NCBI RefSeq assembly: GCF_013364195.1 | Contig: NZ_CP054918.1 | Span: 7,057,001 to 7,121,000 of the forward strand | DNA: 64,000 nucleotides | Origin: Streptomyces sp. NA04227 | Lineage (GTDB): Bacteria > Actinomycetota > Actinomycetes > Streptomycetales > Streptomycetaceae | Direction: 5' to 3' | Shown: piece by piece, positions 51,833-61,114 of the stretch | Position numbering within the stretch: position 1 is the first letter of the stretch | Layout: each line of letters starts with the position of its first letter | Made by a program: the position numbers and the translations under genes | The notes under the pieces: generated by a model | Seen by the model: the letters and a program-made list of their open reading frames with translations, nothing else | What the model was told of the DNA's origin: nothing | Databases searched by the model: none

Positions 51833-52198
51833 GAGGTGCCGCCGATCTTGTCGAGGTCCGCTGGAGCAGGTCCGGTCCGGTTGCCGCGTGTCGGAGGTGG
51901 CCGCGGAACCGGCGGCGCGCGGCCCCGGCGACGGCCCTGACCAGGCCCGCCGCGGAGCAGCTCGGACGTCCCGCGATTTCTTGACGAAACAGCGGTGTTT
52001 CCGCGCGCCGTTCTTCAGATGAATCTACAAGATGGGGTCCGTGGCCAGCCAACTCCTTCATGCCTTCGGTGACTGACCGGGAGCGGTGGATCGGAGGTCT
52101 ACTGGACACAGACGTTCAGGCCCCTCGTGCCGCCGGGCACCGAGGCCATGTGTCGTGCCGCACCGCGGTGTGCGGCCACGCGAGGAAGCGAGCGGCCG
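51833..52198. promoter_or_regulatory. Divergent pucR/xdh control region with dyads
   Basis: Two candidate operators lie in these 366 bp. GAAACA-GCGG-TGTTTC is at 51986-52001, with TTGACG immediately before it and sharing its first G. GCCGCAC at 52157-52163 pairs with GTGCGGC at 52170-52176, close upstream of the xdh ribosome site. Either could be the PucR binding site; no gene is supported here. Confidence 0.4.
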
Positions 52199-53134
52199 AT
52201 GGAGTTCCTTCGTCCCACGAGCTGGCCCGAGGCGCTGGCGGCCAAGGCCGCGCACCCCGACGCGGTGCCCCTCGCGGGCGGCACCGATGTGATGGTCGAG
52301 CTCAACTTCGACCACCGCAGGCCCGCCCGGCTGCTCGACCTCGGCCGGGTGCGGGAGCTCTTCGCGTACGACCGGTACGACCCTCACGACCGGTACGAGG
52401 GGGACGACGAGGAGACCGGCAGCGGCGGCCGGGTGCGGCTCGGCGCCGCCGTCCCGTACCGGACGATCATCGACGAGCTGCGCGGCGAGTTGCCCGCCCT
52501 CGCCCTCGCCGCACACACCGTGGCCTCCCCGCAGATCCGCAACCGGGGCAGCGTGGGCGGCAACCTCGGCACCGCCTCGCCCGCGGGGGACGCCCACCCC
52601 GCGCTGCTCGCGGCCGGGGCCCGGATCGAGGCCGCCTCGGTACGCGGGACCCGGTGCATCCCGATCGACGAGTTCTTCACCGGCGTCAAGCGCAACGCCC
52701 TGGCGCCGGACGAGCTGATCCGGGCGGTGCACATCCAACGGGCAACGGGGCCACAGCAGTTCGCAAAGGTCGGCACCCGTAACGCGATGGTCATCGCGGT
52801 CTGCGCGTTCGCCATGGCCCTGCACCCCGACCGGCGCACGGTCCGTACCGGAATCGGCTCCGCGGCGCCCACCCCGGTGCGGGCGGCGGAGGCGGAGGAC
52901 TTCCTCACCGGAGTGCTCGACGAGCACCGGGCCTGGGACCGGGCGGCGCCGCTGCCCGACGCGGCGGTACGGCGCTTCGGCGAACTGTGCGCCGCCGCCT
53001 GCCGCCCCATCGACGACGTACGCGGCACCGCCGCCTACCGCCGTCACGCGGTGGCCGTCCTCGCCCGCCGCACCCTGAACCGCACCTGGGAGTCGTACCG
53101 GGCGGACGCCCGCACCAGCGAAGGAGCCGCCTGA
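52199..53134 (+). CDS. Xanthine dehydrogenase FAD-binding subunit
   Basis: A 311-residue FAD subunit (XdhB/CoxM family) of a three-part molybdenum hydroxylase. The FAD loop reads PLAGGTDVMVELN; the second motif is SPQIRNRGSVGGNLGTASPAGDAHPAL; the C-terminal CO-dehydrogenase flavoprotein domain follows (TPVRAAEAEDFLTG). It carries electrons from the iron-sulphur subunit to NAD or another acceptor. The ATG is at 52199, GAGGAA about 11 nt before it. The stop overlaps the next start (TGATG). It is the first gene of the purine-oxidation operon. Confidence 0.93.
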   Translation: MEFLRPTSWPEALAAKAAHPDAVPLAGGTDVMVELNFDHRRPARLLDLGRVRELFAYDRYDPHDRYEGDDEETGSGGRVRLGAAVPYRTIIDELRGELPALALAAHTVASPQIRNRGSVGGNLGTASPAGDAHPALLAAGARIEAASVRGTRCIPIDEFFTGVKRNALAPDELIRAVHIQRATGPQQFAKVGTRNAMVIAVCAFAMALHPDRRTVRTGIGSAAPTPVRAAEAEDFLTGVLDEHRAWDRAAPLPDAAVRRFGELCAAACRPIDDVRGTAAYRRHAVAVLARRTLNRTWESYRADARTSEGAA

Positions 53135-53829
53135 TGCGCGTGAACCTCACCGTCAACGGGCGCGCCCTGCGGGCCGACGACGTCTGGGAGGGCGAGAGCC
53201 TGCTGTACCTGCTGCGCGAGCGTCTCGGCCTGCCCGGCTCCAAGAACGCCTGCGAGCAGGGCGAGTGCGGCTCCTGCACGGTCCGCCTCGACGGTGTGCC
53301 CGTCTGCGCCTGCCTGGTCGCCGCCGGACAGGCCGAGGGGCGCGAAGTCCTCACGGTGGAGGGGCTCGCGGAGTTCGCGCGAGGGCGTGAACGCCCGAGC
53401 GGGCGTGGGGAGTTGGGCAGCCAGGCGGCCGGGGCGGACGGACTCGGGAACGCGAACGGGGGCGCGGACGCGGCCGGGGCGGACAGGCTCGGGAGCGCGG
53501 CCGGGCACACCGACGGCGACGGCCCCGAGGCCCGGGGGAGCGGCACCCCGCTCGACACGGCCCGCCGGTGGAGCGCCCGGCCCGCCGATCCCGGAGCGGC
53601 CCAACTCGCCCCGGTCCAGCGGGCGTTCCTCGATGCGGGTGCCGTCCAGTGCGGGTTCTGCACGCCCGGACTGCTGGTCGCCGCCGACGAACTGCTCGAA
53701 CGCTGCCCGCGCCCCTCGGACGCGGACATCCGGGAGGCGCTCTCCGGCAATCTGTGCCGATGCACCGGCTACGAGAAGATCATGGACGCGGTGCGCCTCG
53801 CCGCGGCCCGGCAGAACGGGGAGGCCTGA
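53134..53829 (+). CDS. Xanthine dehydrogenase (2Fe-2S) subunit with inserted linker
   Basis: A 231-residue iron-sulphur subunit. The plant-type 2Fe-2S domain has CEQGECGSC and CACLV, and the second cluster domain has CGFCTPGLL and LCRCTGYEKIMDAV. Normal proteins of this kind are about 160 residues. The excess is a Gly/Ala/Asp-rich stretch at about residues 80-145, between the two domains, which looks like an unstructured linker with repeated GAD units. Both clusters keep all ligands, so function should be kept. ATG at 53134, in overlap with the FAD gene. Confidence 0.92.
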   Translation: MRVNLTVNGRALRADDVWEGESLLYLLRERLGLPGSKNACEQGECGSCTVRLDGVPVCACLVAAGQAEGREVLTVEGLAEFARGRERPSGRGELGSQAAGADGLGNANGGADAAGADRLGSAAGHTDGDGPEARGSGTPLDTARRWSARPADPGAAQLAPVQRAFLDAGAVQCGFCTPGLLVAADELLERCPRPSDADIREALSGNLCRCTGYEKIMDAVRLAAARQNGEA

Positions 53830-53832
53830 GCC

Positions 53833-56349
53833 ATGCCGAGCAGCCCGTCCCGCACGACGCACTCCGCGTCTCCCGCGCCCGGGGCGCACGCGCCCGCCGC
53901 ACCGGCACCGGGCCGTGCCGCGCGCCCCGCACCCGGTGCACGCCAGCCCGCCGCATCGGCCCCGGCGCCGGGCCGCGCCGTACACCCCACGCCCGTCGAG
54001 GAGTTGACCGCCCGCGGCCGCGTCGGCGACAGCGCGCCGCGGCCCGACGGCGTCCTCAAGGTCACCGGCGAGTTCGCCTACGGCTCCGACCTCTGGCACG
54101 AACAGATGCTCTGGGGCCGCCTGTTGCGCTCGCCGCACGCGCACGCGGAGATCGTCTCCGTCGACACCGCCGAGGCGCTGGCCCTGCCCGGGGTGCACGC
54201 CGTCCTCACCCACGAGGACCTGCCCGCGCGGGTGAAGGAGTACGGCCTGGAGATCCGCGACACCCCCGTACTCGCCCACGACCGGGTGCGCCACCACGGC
54301 GAGCCGGTCGCCCTGGTCGCCGCCGACCACCCGGAGATCGCGCGCCGCGCCGCCGCCCGGATCCGCGTCGAGTACCGCCAACTGCCCGTCATCACCGACG
54401 AGTCGGGTGCCACGGCCCCGGGCGCGCCACTGCTGCACCCGAACCGCGAGGACCGGTTCGCCGTGCACAGCCCGCATCCCAACATCGTGCACCGGCAGCC
54501 GATCGTGCGCGGCGACGTGGCCGCCGCGGCGGCCCGTGCGGACGTCGTGGTGTGCGGCGACTACGAGTTCGGGATGCAGGACCAGGCCTTCCTCGGGCCC
54601 GAGTCGGGGCTCGCGGTGCCCGCCGAGGACGGCGGGGTCGACCTGTACGTGGCGACCCAGTGGCTGCACTCCGACCTGCGCCAGATCGCGCCCGTGCTCG
54701 GCCTGCCCGAGGACCGGGTGCGGATGACGCTGGCCGGTGTGGGCGGCGCCTTCGGCGGCCGCGAGGACCTGTCGATGCAGATCCACGCCTGCCTGCTCGC
54801 GCTGCGCACCGGACGGCCGGTGAAGATGGTCTACGACCGCTTCGAGTCCTTCTTCGGCCATGTGCACCGTCACCCCGCCCGGCTGCACTACGAACACGGC
54901 GCCACCCGGGACGGCCGCCTCACCCACGTACGTGCCCGGATCGTTCTGGACGGCGGCGCCTACGCCTCCACCTCGGGCGCCGTGGTCGGCAACGCCGCCT
55001 CGCTCTCGGTCGGCCCGTACGAGGTCGAGAACGTCGATGTCGAGGCGCTCGCGCTCTACACCAACAACCCGCCCTGCGGGGCGATGCGCGGCTTCGGCGC
55101 GGTGCAGGCGTGCTTCGCCTACGAGGCGCAGATGGACCGGGTCGCGGCGGAACTCGGCCTGGATCCGGTCGAGTTCCGGCAGATCAACGCCATGCGCCAG
55201 GGCAGCGTGATGCCCACCGGGCAGTCCGTCGACTCCCCGGCCCCGGTCGCCGAACTGCTGCGCCGCGTCAAGGAACGACCGCTGCCGCCCGAACGCCCCT
55301 GGCAGACCCCGGACGGCACCGACATCCGCCAGTTGCCCGGCGGCCTGTCCAACACCACCCACGGCGAGGGCGTCGTACGCGGCGTCGGTTATGCCGTCGG
55401 CATCAAGAACGTCGGATTCTCCGAGGGGTACGACGACTACTCGACCGCCCGGGTCCGTCTTGAGGTCCGCGCGGGCGAGGCCGTGGCCACCGTGCACTCC
55501 GCCATGGCGGAGGTCGGACAGGGCGGGGTGACCGTTATCGGTCAGATCGTCCGCACCGAACTCGGTGTGGAGCAGGTGACCCTCGCCCCCGCCGACACCT
55601 CCATCGGCTCCGCGGGCTCCACCTCCGCCTCGCGCCAGACGTATGTCACCGGCGGAGCCGTACGCGAGGCCTGTGCGCGGGTGCGTGCCGAGGTGCTCGC
55701 CCGGGGCCGCCGCACACTCGGCGCGCAGGACGCCCTGTGGGCGCAACCCGGTCTGCGGCTCGAAGGCGGCAAGGCGGTGGCCGCGAACGGGCAGGTGCTC
55801 GCCGGACTCGCGGAGGTGCTCGGCGACGGGGCCGTAGAGCACGAGGTCGAGTGGCGGCACCGGCCCACCGAAGCCTTCGACCCGCACTCGGGGCAGGGCA
55901 CCGGACATGTGCAGTACTCCTTCGCCGCCCACCGGGCCGTGGTCGACGTCGACACCGAACTCGGCCTGGTGAAGGTGGTGGAGCTGGCCTGCGCGCAGGA
56001 CGTCGGCAAGGCGGTCAACCCGGACCAGGTGGTCGGCCAGATCCAGGGCGGCACGGTGCAGGGCCTCGGCATGGCCCTGATGGAGGAGATCCTGCTCGAC
56101 CCGGCCACCGCCCAGGTGCGCAACCCCTCCTTCACCGACTATCTGATCCCGACCCTCCTCGACACCCCGCCACTCCCCGTCGACGTGCTCGAACTCGCCG
56201 ATCCCCACGCCCCGTACGGCCTGCGCGGCGCGGGCGAGGCGCCTACGCTGTCGTCCACCCCGGCCGTCCTCGCCGCGGTCCGCGCGGCCACCGGCCTCGC
56301 GCTCCGGCGGACGCCGGTGCGTCCCGAACACCTGACGAACCCGGACTGA
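53833..56349 (+). CDS. Xanthine dehydrogenase molybdenum-binding subunit
   Basis: An 838-residue molybdopterin subunit (aldehyde oxidase/xanthine dehydrogenase family). An Ala/Pro-rich lead of about 55 residues precedes ARGRVGDSAPRPDGVLKVTG. Cofactor and substrate motifs follow: GVGGAFGGRED, MRGFGAVQACFAYE, AEVGQGGVTVIGQI and the catalytic Glu in GAGEAPTLSSTP near the C-terminus. It oxidises a purine, probably hypoxanthine or xanthine to urate, given the divergent PucR gene. The ATG lies 3 nt after the iron-sulphur gene. Other N-heterocycles as substrate cannot be excluded. Confidence 0.93.
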   Translation: MPSSPSRTTHSASPAPGAHAPAAPAPGRAARPAPGARQPAASAPAPGRAVHPTPVEELTARGRVGDSAPRPDGVLKVTGEFAYGSDLWHEQMLWGRLLRSPHAHAEIVSVDTAEALALPGVHAVLTHEDLPARVKEYGLEIRDTPVLAHDRVRHHGEPVALVAADHPEIARRAAARIRVEYRQLPVITDESGATAPGAPLLHPNREDRFAVHSPHPNIVHRQPIVRGDVAAAAARADVVVCGDYEFGMQDQAFLGPESGLAVPAEDGGVDLYVATQWLHSDLRQIAPVLGLPEDRVRMTLAGVGGAFGGREDLSMQIHACLLALRTGRPVKMVYDRFESFFGHVHRHPARLHYEHGATRDGRLTHVRARIVLDGGAYASTSGAVVGNAASLSVGPYEVENVDVEALALYTNNPPCGAMRGFGAVQACFAYEAQMDRVAAELGLDPVEFRQINAMRQGSVMPTGQSVDSPAPVAELLRRVKERPLPPERPWQTPDGTDIRQLPGGLSNTTHGEGVVRGVGYAVGIKNVGFSEGYDDYSTARVRLEVRAGEAVATVHSAMAEVGQGGVTVIGQIVRTELGVEQVTLAPADTSIGSAGSTSASRQTYVTGGAVREACARVRAEVLARGRRTLGAQDALWAQPGLRLEGGKAVAANGQVLAGLAEVLGDGAVEHEVEWRHRPTEAFDPHSGQGTGHVQYSFAAHRAVVDVDTELGLVKVVELACAQDVGKAVNPDQVVGQIQGGTVQGLGMALMEEILLDPATAQVRNPSFTDYLIPTLLDTPPLPVDVLELADPHAPYGLRGAGEAPTLSSTPAVLAAVRAATGLALRRTPVRPEHLTNPD

Positions 56350-56399
56350 CAGCTCCCGCCGGCCGCCCCGTACCCACCCGCCCGCACCCGGAGGACACC

Positions 56400-57605
56400 G
56401 TGCTCGACCTCGCCGCCGAACTGGCCGCCTGGACCGCCGAGGGGCGCGAGTTCGCGGTGGCCACCGTGGTCGCCGTACGCGGCAGCGCGCCCCGCGGCCC
56501 CGGCGCGGCGCTGGCCGTCGACTCCGGAGGGACGGTGGTGGGTTCGGTCTCCGGCGGGTGCGTGGAGGGCGCGGTCTACGAGCTGTGTGCGGAGGCGCTG
56601 GGGAGTGACGGCGAAGGACCCGCACTCGGCGACGACGCGATGGGGGAGAGCGGCTCGGGCCGTGGCGGGCAGCGGCCGGTTCTCGCGCACTTCGGGTACG
56701 ACGACGAGGACGCCTTCGCCGTCGGCCTGAGCTGTGGCGGCGAACTCGACGTCCTGGTCGTACGGGTGCCCTCGGCCGGGCCGGAGCGTGAACTCCTGTG
56801 CACCGCCTTCGAGTTGGCGCGCTCGGCGCGGGGCGTCGCGCTCGCCCGGGTGGTCGAAGGGCCCGCCGAACTCGTCGGGCGGGCGCTGCTCGTGGGCGCG
56901 GACGGGAGTGTGCGCGGCGGCTTCGGCGGGCCCGCCGCCCTGGACGCCACCGCCGTCGCCGAGGCCCGCGCACTGCTCGACACGGGGCGCACCGGCACTG
57001 TACGGATCGGCGCCGAGGGCTCGCGCTGCGGGCAGCCGGTCACCGTGCTCGTGGAGTCCTCGGTGCCGCCGCCCCGCCTGGTCGTCTTCGGCGCGGTCGA
57101 CTTCGCGGCCGAACTGGTGCGGGCGGGCAAGTTCCTGGGATTTCACGTCACGGTCTGCGACGCACGGCCCGTCTTCGCGACCCCGGCCCGATTTCCCGAG
57201 GCCGACGAGGTCGTCGCCGAATGGCCGGACACTTATCTCGCGCGCACCGAGACCGACGCGCGCACCGCCCTGTGCGTACTGACCCACGACGCCAAGTTCG
57301 ACGTACCGCTGCTCGACATCGCGCTGCGGCTGCCGGTCGCCTATGTCGGTGCCATGGGTTCGCGGCGCACCCACCTGGACCGCCTCGCCCGGCTGCGGGC
57401 CGCGGGCCTCGGCGAGGACGAACTCGCCAAGCTCCATTCGCCGATCGGCCTCGATCTGGGCGCCCGCACCCCGCAGGAGACCGCGCTGTCGATCGCCGCC
57501 GAGATCGTCGCGGCCCGCCGGGGCGGCAGTGGCGTTCCGCTCACGGGCGGTCACCGGCCCATTCACGCCGATCCGGCGGCGAGTTCCGCGGGCCCGGCCG
57601 AATAG
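56400..57605 (+). CDS. xdhC: XdhC-type molybdenum cofactor insertion protein
   Basis: A 401-residue XdhC/CoxI-family protein that loads sulphurated molybdenum cofactor into xanthine dehydrogenase. The N-terminal XdhC_CoxI domain has VVAVRGSAPRGPGAALAV and GGCVEGAVYEL with the key Cys, then SCGGELDVLV. The C-terminal Rossmann domain has LVVFGAVDFAAELVRAGKFLGFHVTVCDARP, VLTHDAKFDVPLL and YVGAMGSRRTHLDRL. GGAGG lies 5 nt before the GTG at 56400. It ends the four-gene operon, 50 nt after the molybdenum subunit. Confidence 0.92.
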   Translation: MLDLAAELAAWTAEGREFAVATVVAVRGSAPRGPGAALAVDSGGTVVGSVSGGCVEGAVYELCAEALGSDGEGPALGDDAMGESGSGRGGQRPVLAHFGYDDEDAFAVGLSCGGELDVLVVRVPSAGPERELLCTAFELARSARGVALARVVEGPAELVGRALLVGADGSVRGGFGGPAALDATAVAEARALLDTGRTGTVRIGAEGSRCGQPVTVLVESSVPPPRLVVFGAVDFAAELVRAGKFLGFHVTVCDARPVFATPARFPEADEVVAEWPDTYLARTETDARTALCVLTHDAKFDVPLLDIALRLPVAYVGAMGSRRTHLDRLARLRAAGLGEDELAKLHSPIGLDLGARTPQETALSIAAEIVAARRGGSGVPLTGGHRPIHADPAASSAGPAE

Positions 57606-57935
57606 GAGAAGAGCGGAACGCCTGCGCCAAGCCCGCCGCAAAGTTCCACACTTCCCACGCAAGGCCCTGGTCAAGGCATTTCGTGCACCGACGGCTCCGG
57701 TGCCGTGACCCGTACCAACCAGTAAAACGTCACAAATCTCTGGAAATCTCCCTGTGTTCGGGTGGGTTACGCACAGACACCGCCCGCGCGTAATGAACGT
57801 GTTACGCCGATGTGGGTGTGGTGTCACAGTGCCGTGTGAGGCTAACGTTGCTGCCCGTCACCACCGGGTGTGGTGATGAAAGACCACCACAACCCGACGG
57901 TCCTCCCCCACAATCCGACCAGGATGGGACCACAG
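57606..57935. other. Locally A+T-richer intergenic stretch after xdhC
   Basis: No gene is supported here. Between about 57715 and 57830 the base composition is visibly less G+C-rich than its neighbours, with scattered inverted motifs such as TTACGC/GCGTAA. At 57860 a small hairpin CACCAC-CGGGT-GTGGTG follows. A promoter for the small frame downstream is likely, but no good hexamer pair was found. Confidence 0.35.
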
Positions 57936-58346
57936 ATGCAGAATCCACTGGAGCGCGCACGCGCACTCCGGGGGCCTGTCGTTTCGCGCCTCAATGAACT
58001 GCGGCGCGCGGTGAAACGCCGAACCCCCCACACGGCCATCGGCCGGCAGCCAGGGCGGCCTGCCGGACCGGCGCTCTTCGCCGGACCGGTCCCCGCACAG
58101 CGCGCGGTCTGCGCGCACCGCGGCGGGGCCCAGCCCCAGACGCTCAACTGCACGGCCGAGCACAACGGAACCCCAGCCACCGCCGCCCCGGCAGCCAAGC
58201 AGCGCGGCGCGGCCGCCATGGCGGCACTACGCACACTCATCGGGCACGGACTCGCCCGGCGCACGGGCCGGACCGGGCCCGCCGCGGCCTGTCCGAACTG
58301 CTGCGTCCCGTCGACCGGACGACGAAGAACCGGCTCCGCGCGCTAG
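57936..58346 (+). CDS. Possible small protein of unknown function
   Basis: A 136-codon frame beginning MQNPLERARALRGPVVSRLNELRRAVKRR, basic at the N-terminus and Ala/Pro-rich later, ending CPNCCVPSTG and a basic tail. It has no recognised domain. Third-position G+C is lower than in neighbouring genes and the last codons are unusual (CGA CGA AGA), which argues against it. In favour is a hairpin 12 bp after its stop. Several in-frame starts exist (57870, 57924, 57936). It may be spurious. Confidence 0.25.
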   Translation: MQNPLERARALRGPVVSRLNELRRAVKRRTPHTAIGRQPGRPAGPALFAGPVPAQRAVCAHRGGAQPQTLNCTAEHNGTPATAAPAAKQRGAAAMAALRTLIGHGLARRTGRTGPAAACPNCCVPSTGRRRTGSAR

Positions 58347-58357
58347 GCCGTAGGCCC

Positions 58358-58409
58358 TGTCCGCGAAATCTCGCCCGCCCTCAGGGGGAACGGCGAGATG
58401 GCGCGGACA
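58358..58409. terminator. Probable terminator hairpin
   Basis: An 18-bp stem with two mismatches (58358-58375 with 58392-58409) and a 16-nt loop. It follows the possible small protein and precedes the exopolysaccharide genes by 350 bp; the bases between 58410 and 58756 show no supported gene, only AAGGAA before the next start. Confidence 0.5.
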
Positions 58410-58756
58410 CGACCATGCCTCCGCCGGGTGTCCCCGGGCTGCCGGTCCTGACCAGGCAGGCAGCCCCTCGCCGTCGCCATCCTCACGACGGCTCAGCCAC
58501 TACGCCGCATCGACGGCGACGGCCGCCCGCACCCGCCCCGCGCAGCACGGCATACACATCCTCTTTGGGCCGAAGACCGACCGACCACCGGGACTGTGCC
58601 CCCACTCCGCATGGCGCCGCGAGCTCGATTCCCCCCTCAATCGAGCTGCCGCCCTGCGACCGAACCTCCCGCCACCCCCCACACTGACGGCGAGCGCGAC
58701 GGCGCACCCCCTGGTCCTGCCGGACTTCGACGACACACATATGGAAGGAAATCCAG

Positions 58757-61114
58757 GTGCTCATCTCGCACCAGTCCGGCCCCCAGGCGCCCGCGCCCCG
58801 GACGACCACCGAACCCCGTAACGGCCCGCCCCCACAGAGCGCCGTTCAGCCCGGCACCGTACTCGCCGTCGGTTTCCCGGGCCCCCGTGTCGACCGCGTC
58901 ATCGAGAACCTCGTGGCCACCGGGCACGAGGTCAGGCACAGTGTGCCCGGCCAGATAGGCCCGCACCTCCAGCAGACCCCGCCCGACGCCGTGGTCGCGC
59001 TCAGCGAGCCCCGCGAGGGCCACGACGTCATACGGGAGGTGCGCACCGCACCCGGCGGACGCGCGCTGCCGCTGCTCGTACTCACCGAGAACACCGCGCC
59101 CGCCCAGGTCGTCGACGTACTCCGGCACGGCGCCGACGACTGCCTCCCCGAGACCGCCGACCCCTTCGAACTCGCCGCCCGTATCGAGGCCAAGCGGCAC
59201 CGGGTCCCGGTTCCGGTGGAGAACCTGCTGCTCGACCCGCGGACCGGGCTCTACTCCCGCTCGCACTTCCTCGACGAACTCAGCAAGGAACTCGGCCGCC
59301 CGGCCAACGGCCGGATGAGCGGTGTGGTCGCCGTGGTCGAGGTCGCCGAGATGGCCTCCCTCGAGTCACGGCTCGGCCCGCGCGTGCGGCGCGAGGTCGC
59401 CGAGCGGCTCGCCCAGGTCGCCGAGAAGCTCGGCAGCGCGTGCGACCGCTTCGGCTGGGACGAGGACGGGCACCTGCTCATCCTGCTGCCGGGCGTCGAC
59501 GAGGACACCGCCACCCGCACCCTCCAGCAGTTCGCCAACGCCGCGGCGGGCACCCGCTTCGTCGTCGCCGACGAGAACGTACGGCTCACGCCCGCCATCG
59601 GCTGGACCCCGCTGACCAGCGCCGAGGAGGACCCCGAACAGGCCGTGGAGCAGGCGCTCGACGCCGCGGCCGAGGCGCTGAGCCACCGCGACCTCAGGCC
59701 GGTCCGCTTCGTGCCCTCGATGCGCGGGCCCCGCCACCGCCGCCGCTCCTCGGTACGCGGCCTGCGCGCGGTGCTCAACGCCCTGTCCCCGCTGGTCGTC
59801 CTGTTCATCGGCGCCGGACTGCCGTTCTGGCTCTACACGCAGACGTACGCGATGGGCTTCGACCTCGGCTCGATCATGTACTGGGTGGTCGTCGCCGGAC
59901 TGATCGTCTCCGCGCTGCTGATCATCGTCGAGTGCCTGTTCTCGCTGGACGCCCCGCCGCGGCCCAGCAAACCCGGCCAGCCGTATCCGCCCGCGAGTGC
60001 CGTGATCGCCGCCTACCTGCCCAACGAGGCCGCGACCATCGTCGACACCGTGGAGTCCTTCCTGGCCCTGGACTACCCCAACCACCTGGAGGTCGTCCTC
60101 GCCTACAACACCCCGCACCCGCTGCCGGTCGAGGACACCCTGCGCGAGATGGCGCGCCGCGACCCGCGCCTGGTCCTCATGGAGGTGCCGGGCAGCACCT
60201 CCAAGGCGCAGAACGTCAACGCCGCGGTGACCCGGGTGCGCGGCGAGTTCGTCGGCATCTTCGACGCCGACCACCACCCGGCGCCGGACGCCTTCCGCCG
60301 CGCCTGGCACTGGCTGTCCAACGGCTACGACGTGGTGCAGGGCCACTGCGTCATCCGCAACGGCGACAGCTCCTGGGTCGCGCAGCTGGTGGCCGTCGAG
60401 TTCGAGGCCATCTACGCGGTGAGCCACCCGGGCCGCACCCGCCTGTACGACTTCGGTGTCTTCGGCGGCTCCAACGGCTTCTGGCGCACCGACGCCCTGG
60501 CCCGTACCCGGATGCACGGCTCGATGCTCACCGAGGACATCGACTCCACCATGCGCGCGCTGCGCGAGGGGATCCGGTTCACCGTGGACCGCGCCCTCAT
60601 CTCCCGCGAACTGGCGCCCACCAACCTGAAGTCGCTGTGGAACCAGCGCTCCCGCTGGGCGCAGGGCTGGCTCCAGGTCTCCCTCAAACACCTCTGGAAG
60701 GCGCTGCGTTCGCCGGTCTTCGACCGTCGGCAGAAGCTCGGCCTCCTCGTCCTGCTCGGCTGGCGGGAGATGCAGCCCTGGCTGACCCTCCAGATGCTGC
60801 CGGTCCTCGGCTACGCGATCTGGAAGGAGGACGGGCCCGGCAACCTCGACTGGACCGTGCCCATCTGCCTGCTCGCGATGGCGTTCACCCTGTCCGCCGG
60901 GGTCATCCAGGCCGCGTTCGCCTGGCGCCTGGCGATACCCGAACTCAAGAAGCGCCGCCGGTGGTTCTGGAGCTACATGCTGCTGACCTCCGTCTTCTAC
61001 ACGCACTTCAAGAACATCCTGGCCCGCCAGGCCTGCCTCAAGGAGGCGCTCGGCGAGCGCCAGTGGCGGGTCACCCCGCGCTCCGCCACCGCCAAGGCGG
61101 GTGAGCAGACGTGA
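58757..61114 (+). CDS. GT2 polysaccharide synthase fused to pseudo-receiver and pseudo-GGDEF domains
   Basis: A 785-residue protein in four parts. Residues about 35-150 resemble a response-regulator receiver, but the phospho-Asp site reads DAVVALSEP. Residues about 155-320 follow a GGDEF fold (RTGLYSRSHFLDELSKEL) whose signature is GWDED. Two membrane helices come at about 340-395. A processive GT2 domain follows with FDADHHP (about 502), TEDID (about 592) and QRSRWAQG (about 630), all needed for polymer synthesis, then C-terminal membrane helices. It should make and extrude a beta-linked glycan, controlled through the inactive signalling domains. GTG start with AAGGAA; overlaps the acyltransferase by GTGA. 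Confidence 0.88.
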   Translation: MLISHQSGPQAPAPRTTTEPRNGPPPQSAVQPGTVLAVGFPGPRVDRVIENLVATGHEVRHSVPGQIGPHLQQTPPDAVVALSEPREGHDVIREVRTAPGGRALPLLVLTENTAPAQVVDVLRHGADDCLPETADPFELAARIEAKRHRVPVPVENLLLDPRTGLYSRSHFLDELSKELGRPANGRMSGVVAVVEVAEMASLESRLGPRVRREVAERLAQVAEKLGSACDRFGWDEDGHLLILLPGVDEDTATRTLQQFANAAAGTRFVVADENVRLTPAIGWTPLTSAEEDPEQAVEQALDAAAEALSHRDLRPVRFVPSMRGPRHRRRSSVRGLRAVLNALSPLVVLFIGAGLPFWLYTQTYAMGFDLGSIMYWVVVAGLIVSALLIIVECLFSLDAPPRPSKPGQPYPPASAVIAAYLPNEAATIVDTVESFLALDYPNHLEVVLAYNTPHPLPVEDTLREMARRDPRLVLMEVPGSTSKAQNVNAAVTRVRGEFVGIFDADHHPAPDAFRRAWHWLSNGYDVVQGHCVIRNGDSSWVAQLVAVEFEAIYAVSHPGRTRLYDFGVFGGSNGFWRTDALARTRMHGSMLTEDIDSTMRALREGIRFTVDRALISRELAPTNLKSLWNQRSRWAQGWLQVSLKHLWKALRSPVFDRRQKLGLLVLLGWREMQPWLTLQMLPVLGYAIWKEDGPGNLDWTVPICLLAMAFTLSAGVIQAAFAWRLAIPELKKRRRWFWSYMLLTSVFYTHFKNILARQACLKEALGERQWRVTPRSATAKAGEQT

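Noticed and set aside
53044..56973. A 1,309-codon open frame on the minus strand
   Set aside because: It lies antisense to the xanthine dehydrogenase genes, is Arg/Gly/Val-rich without domains, and arises from codon bias at high G+C.
58415..58687. A 90-codon frame upstream of the GT2 gene
   Set aside because: Pro/Arg/His-rich with no domain, no ribosome site, and codon use unlike real genes.
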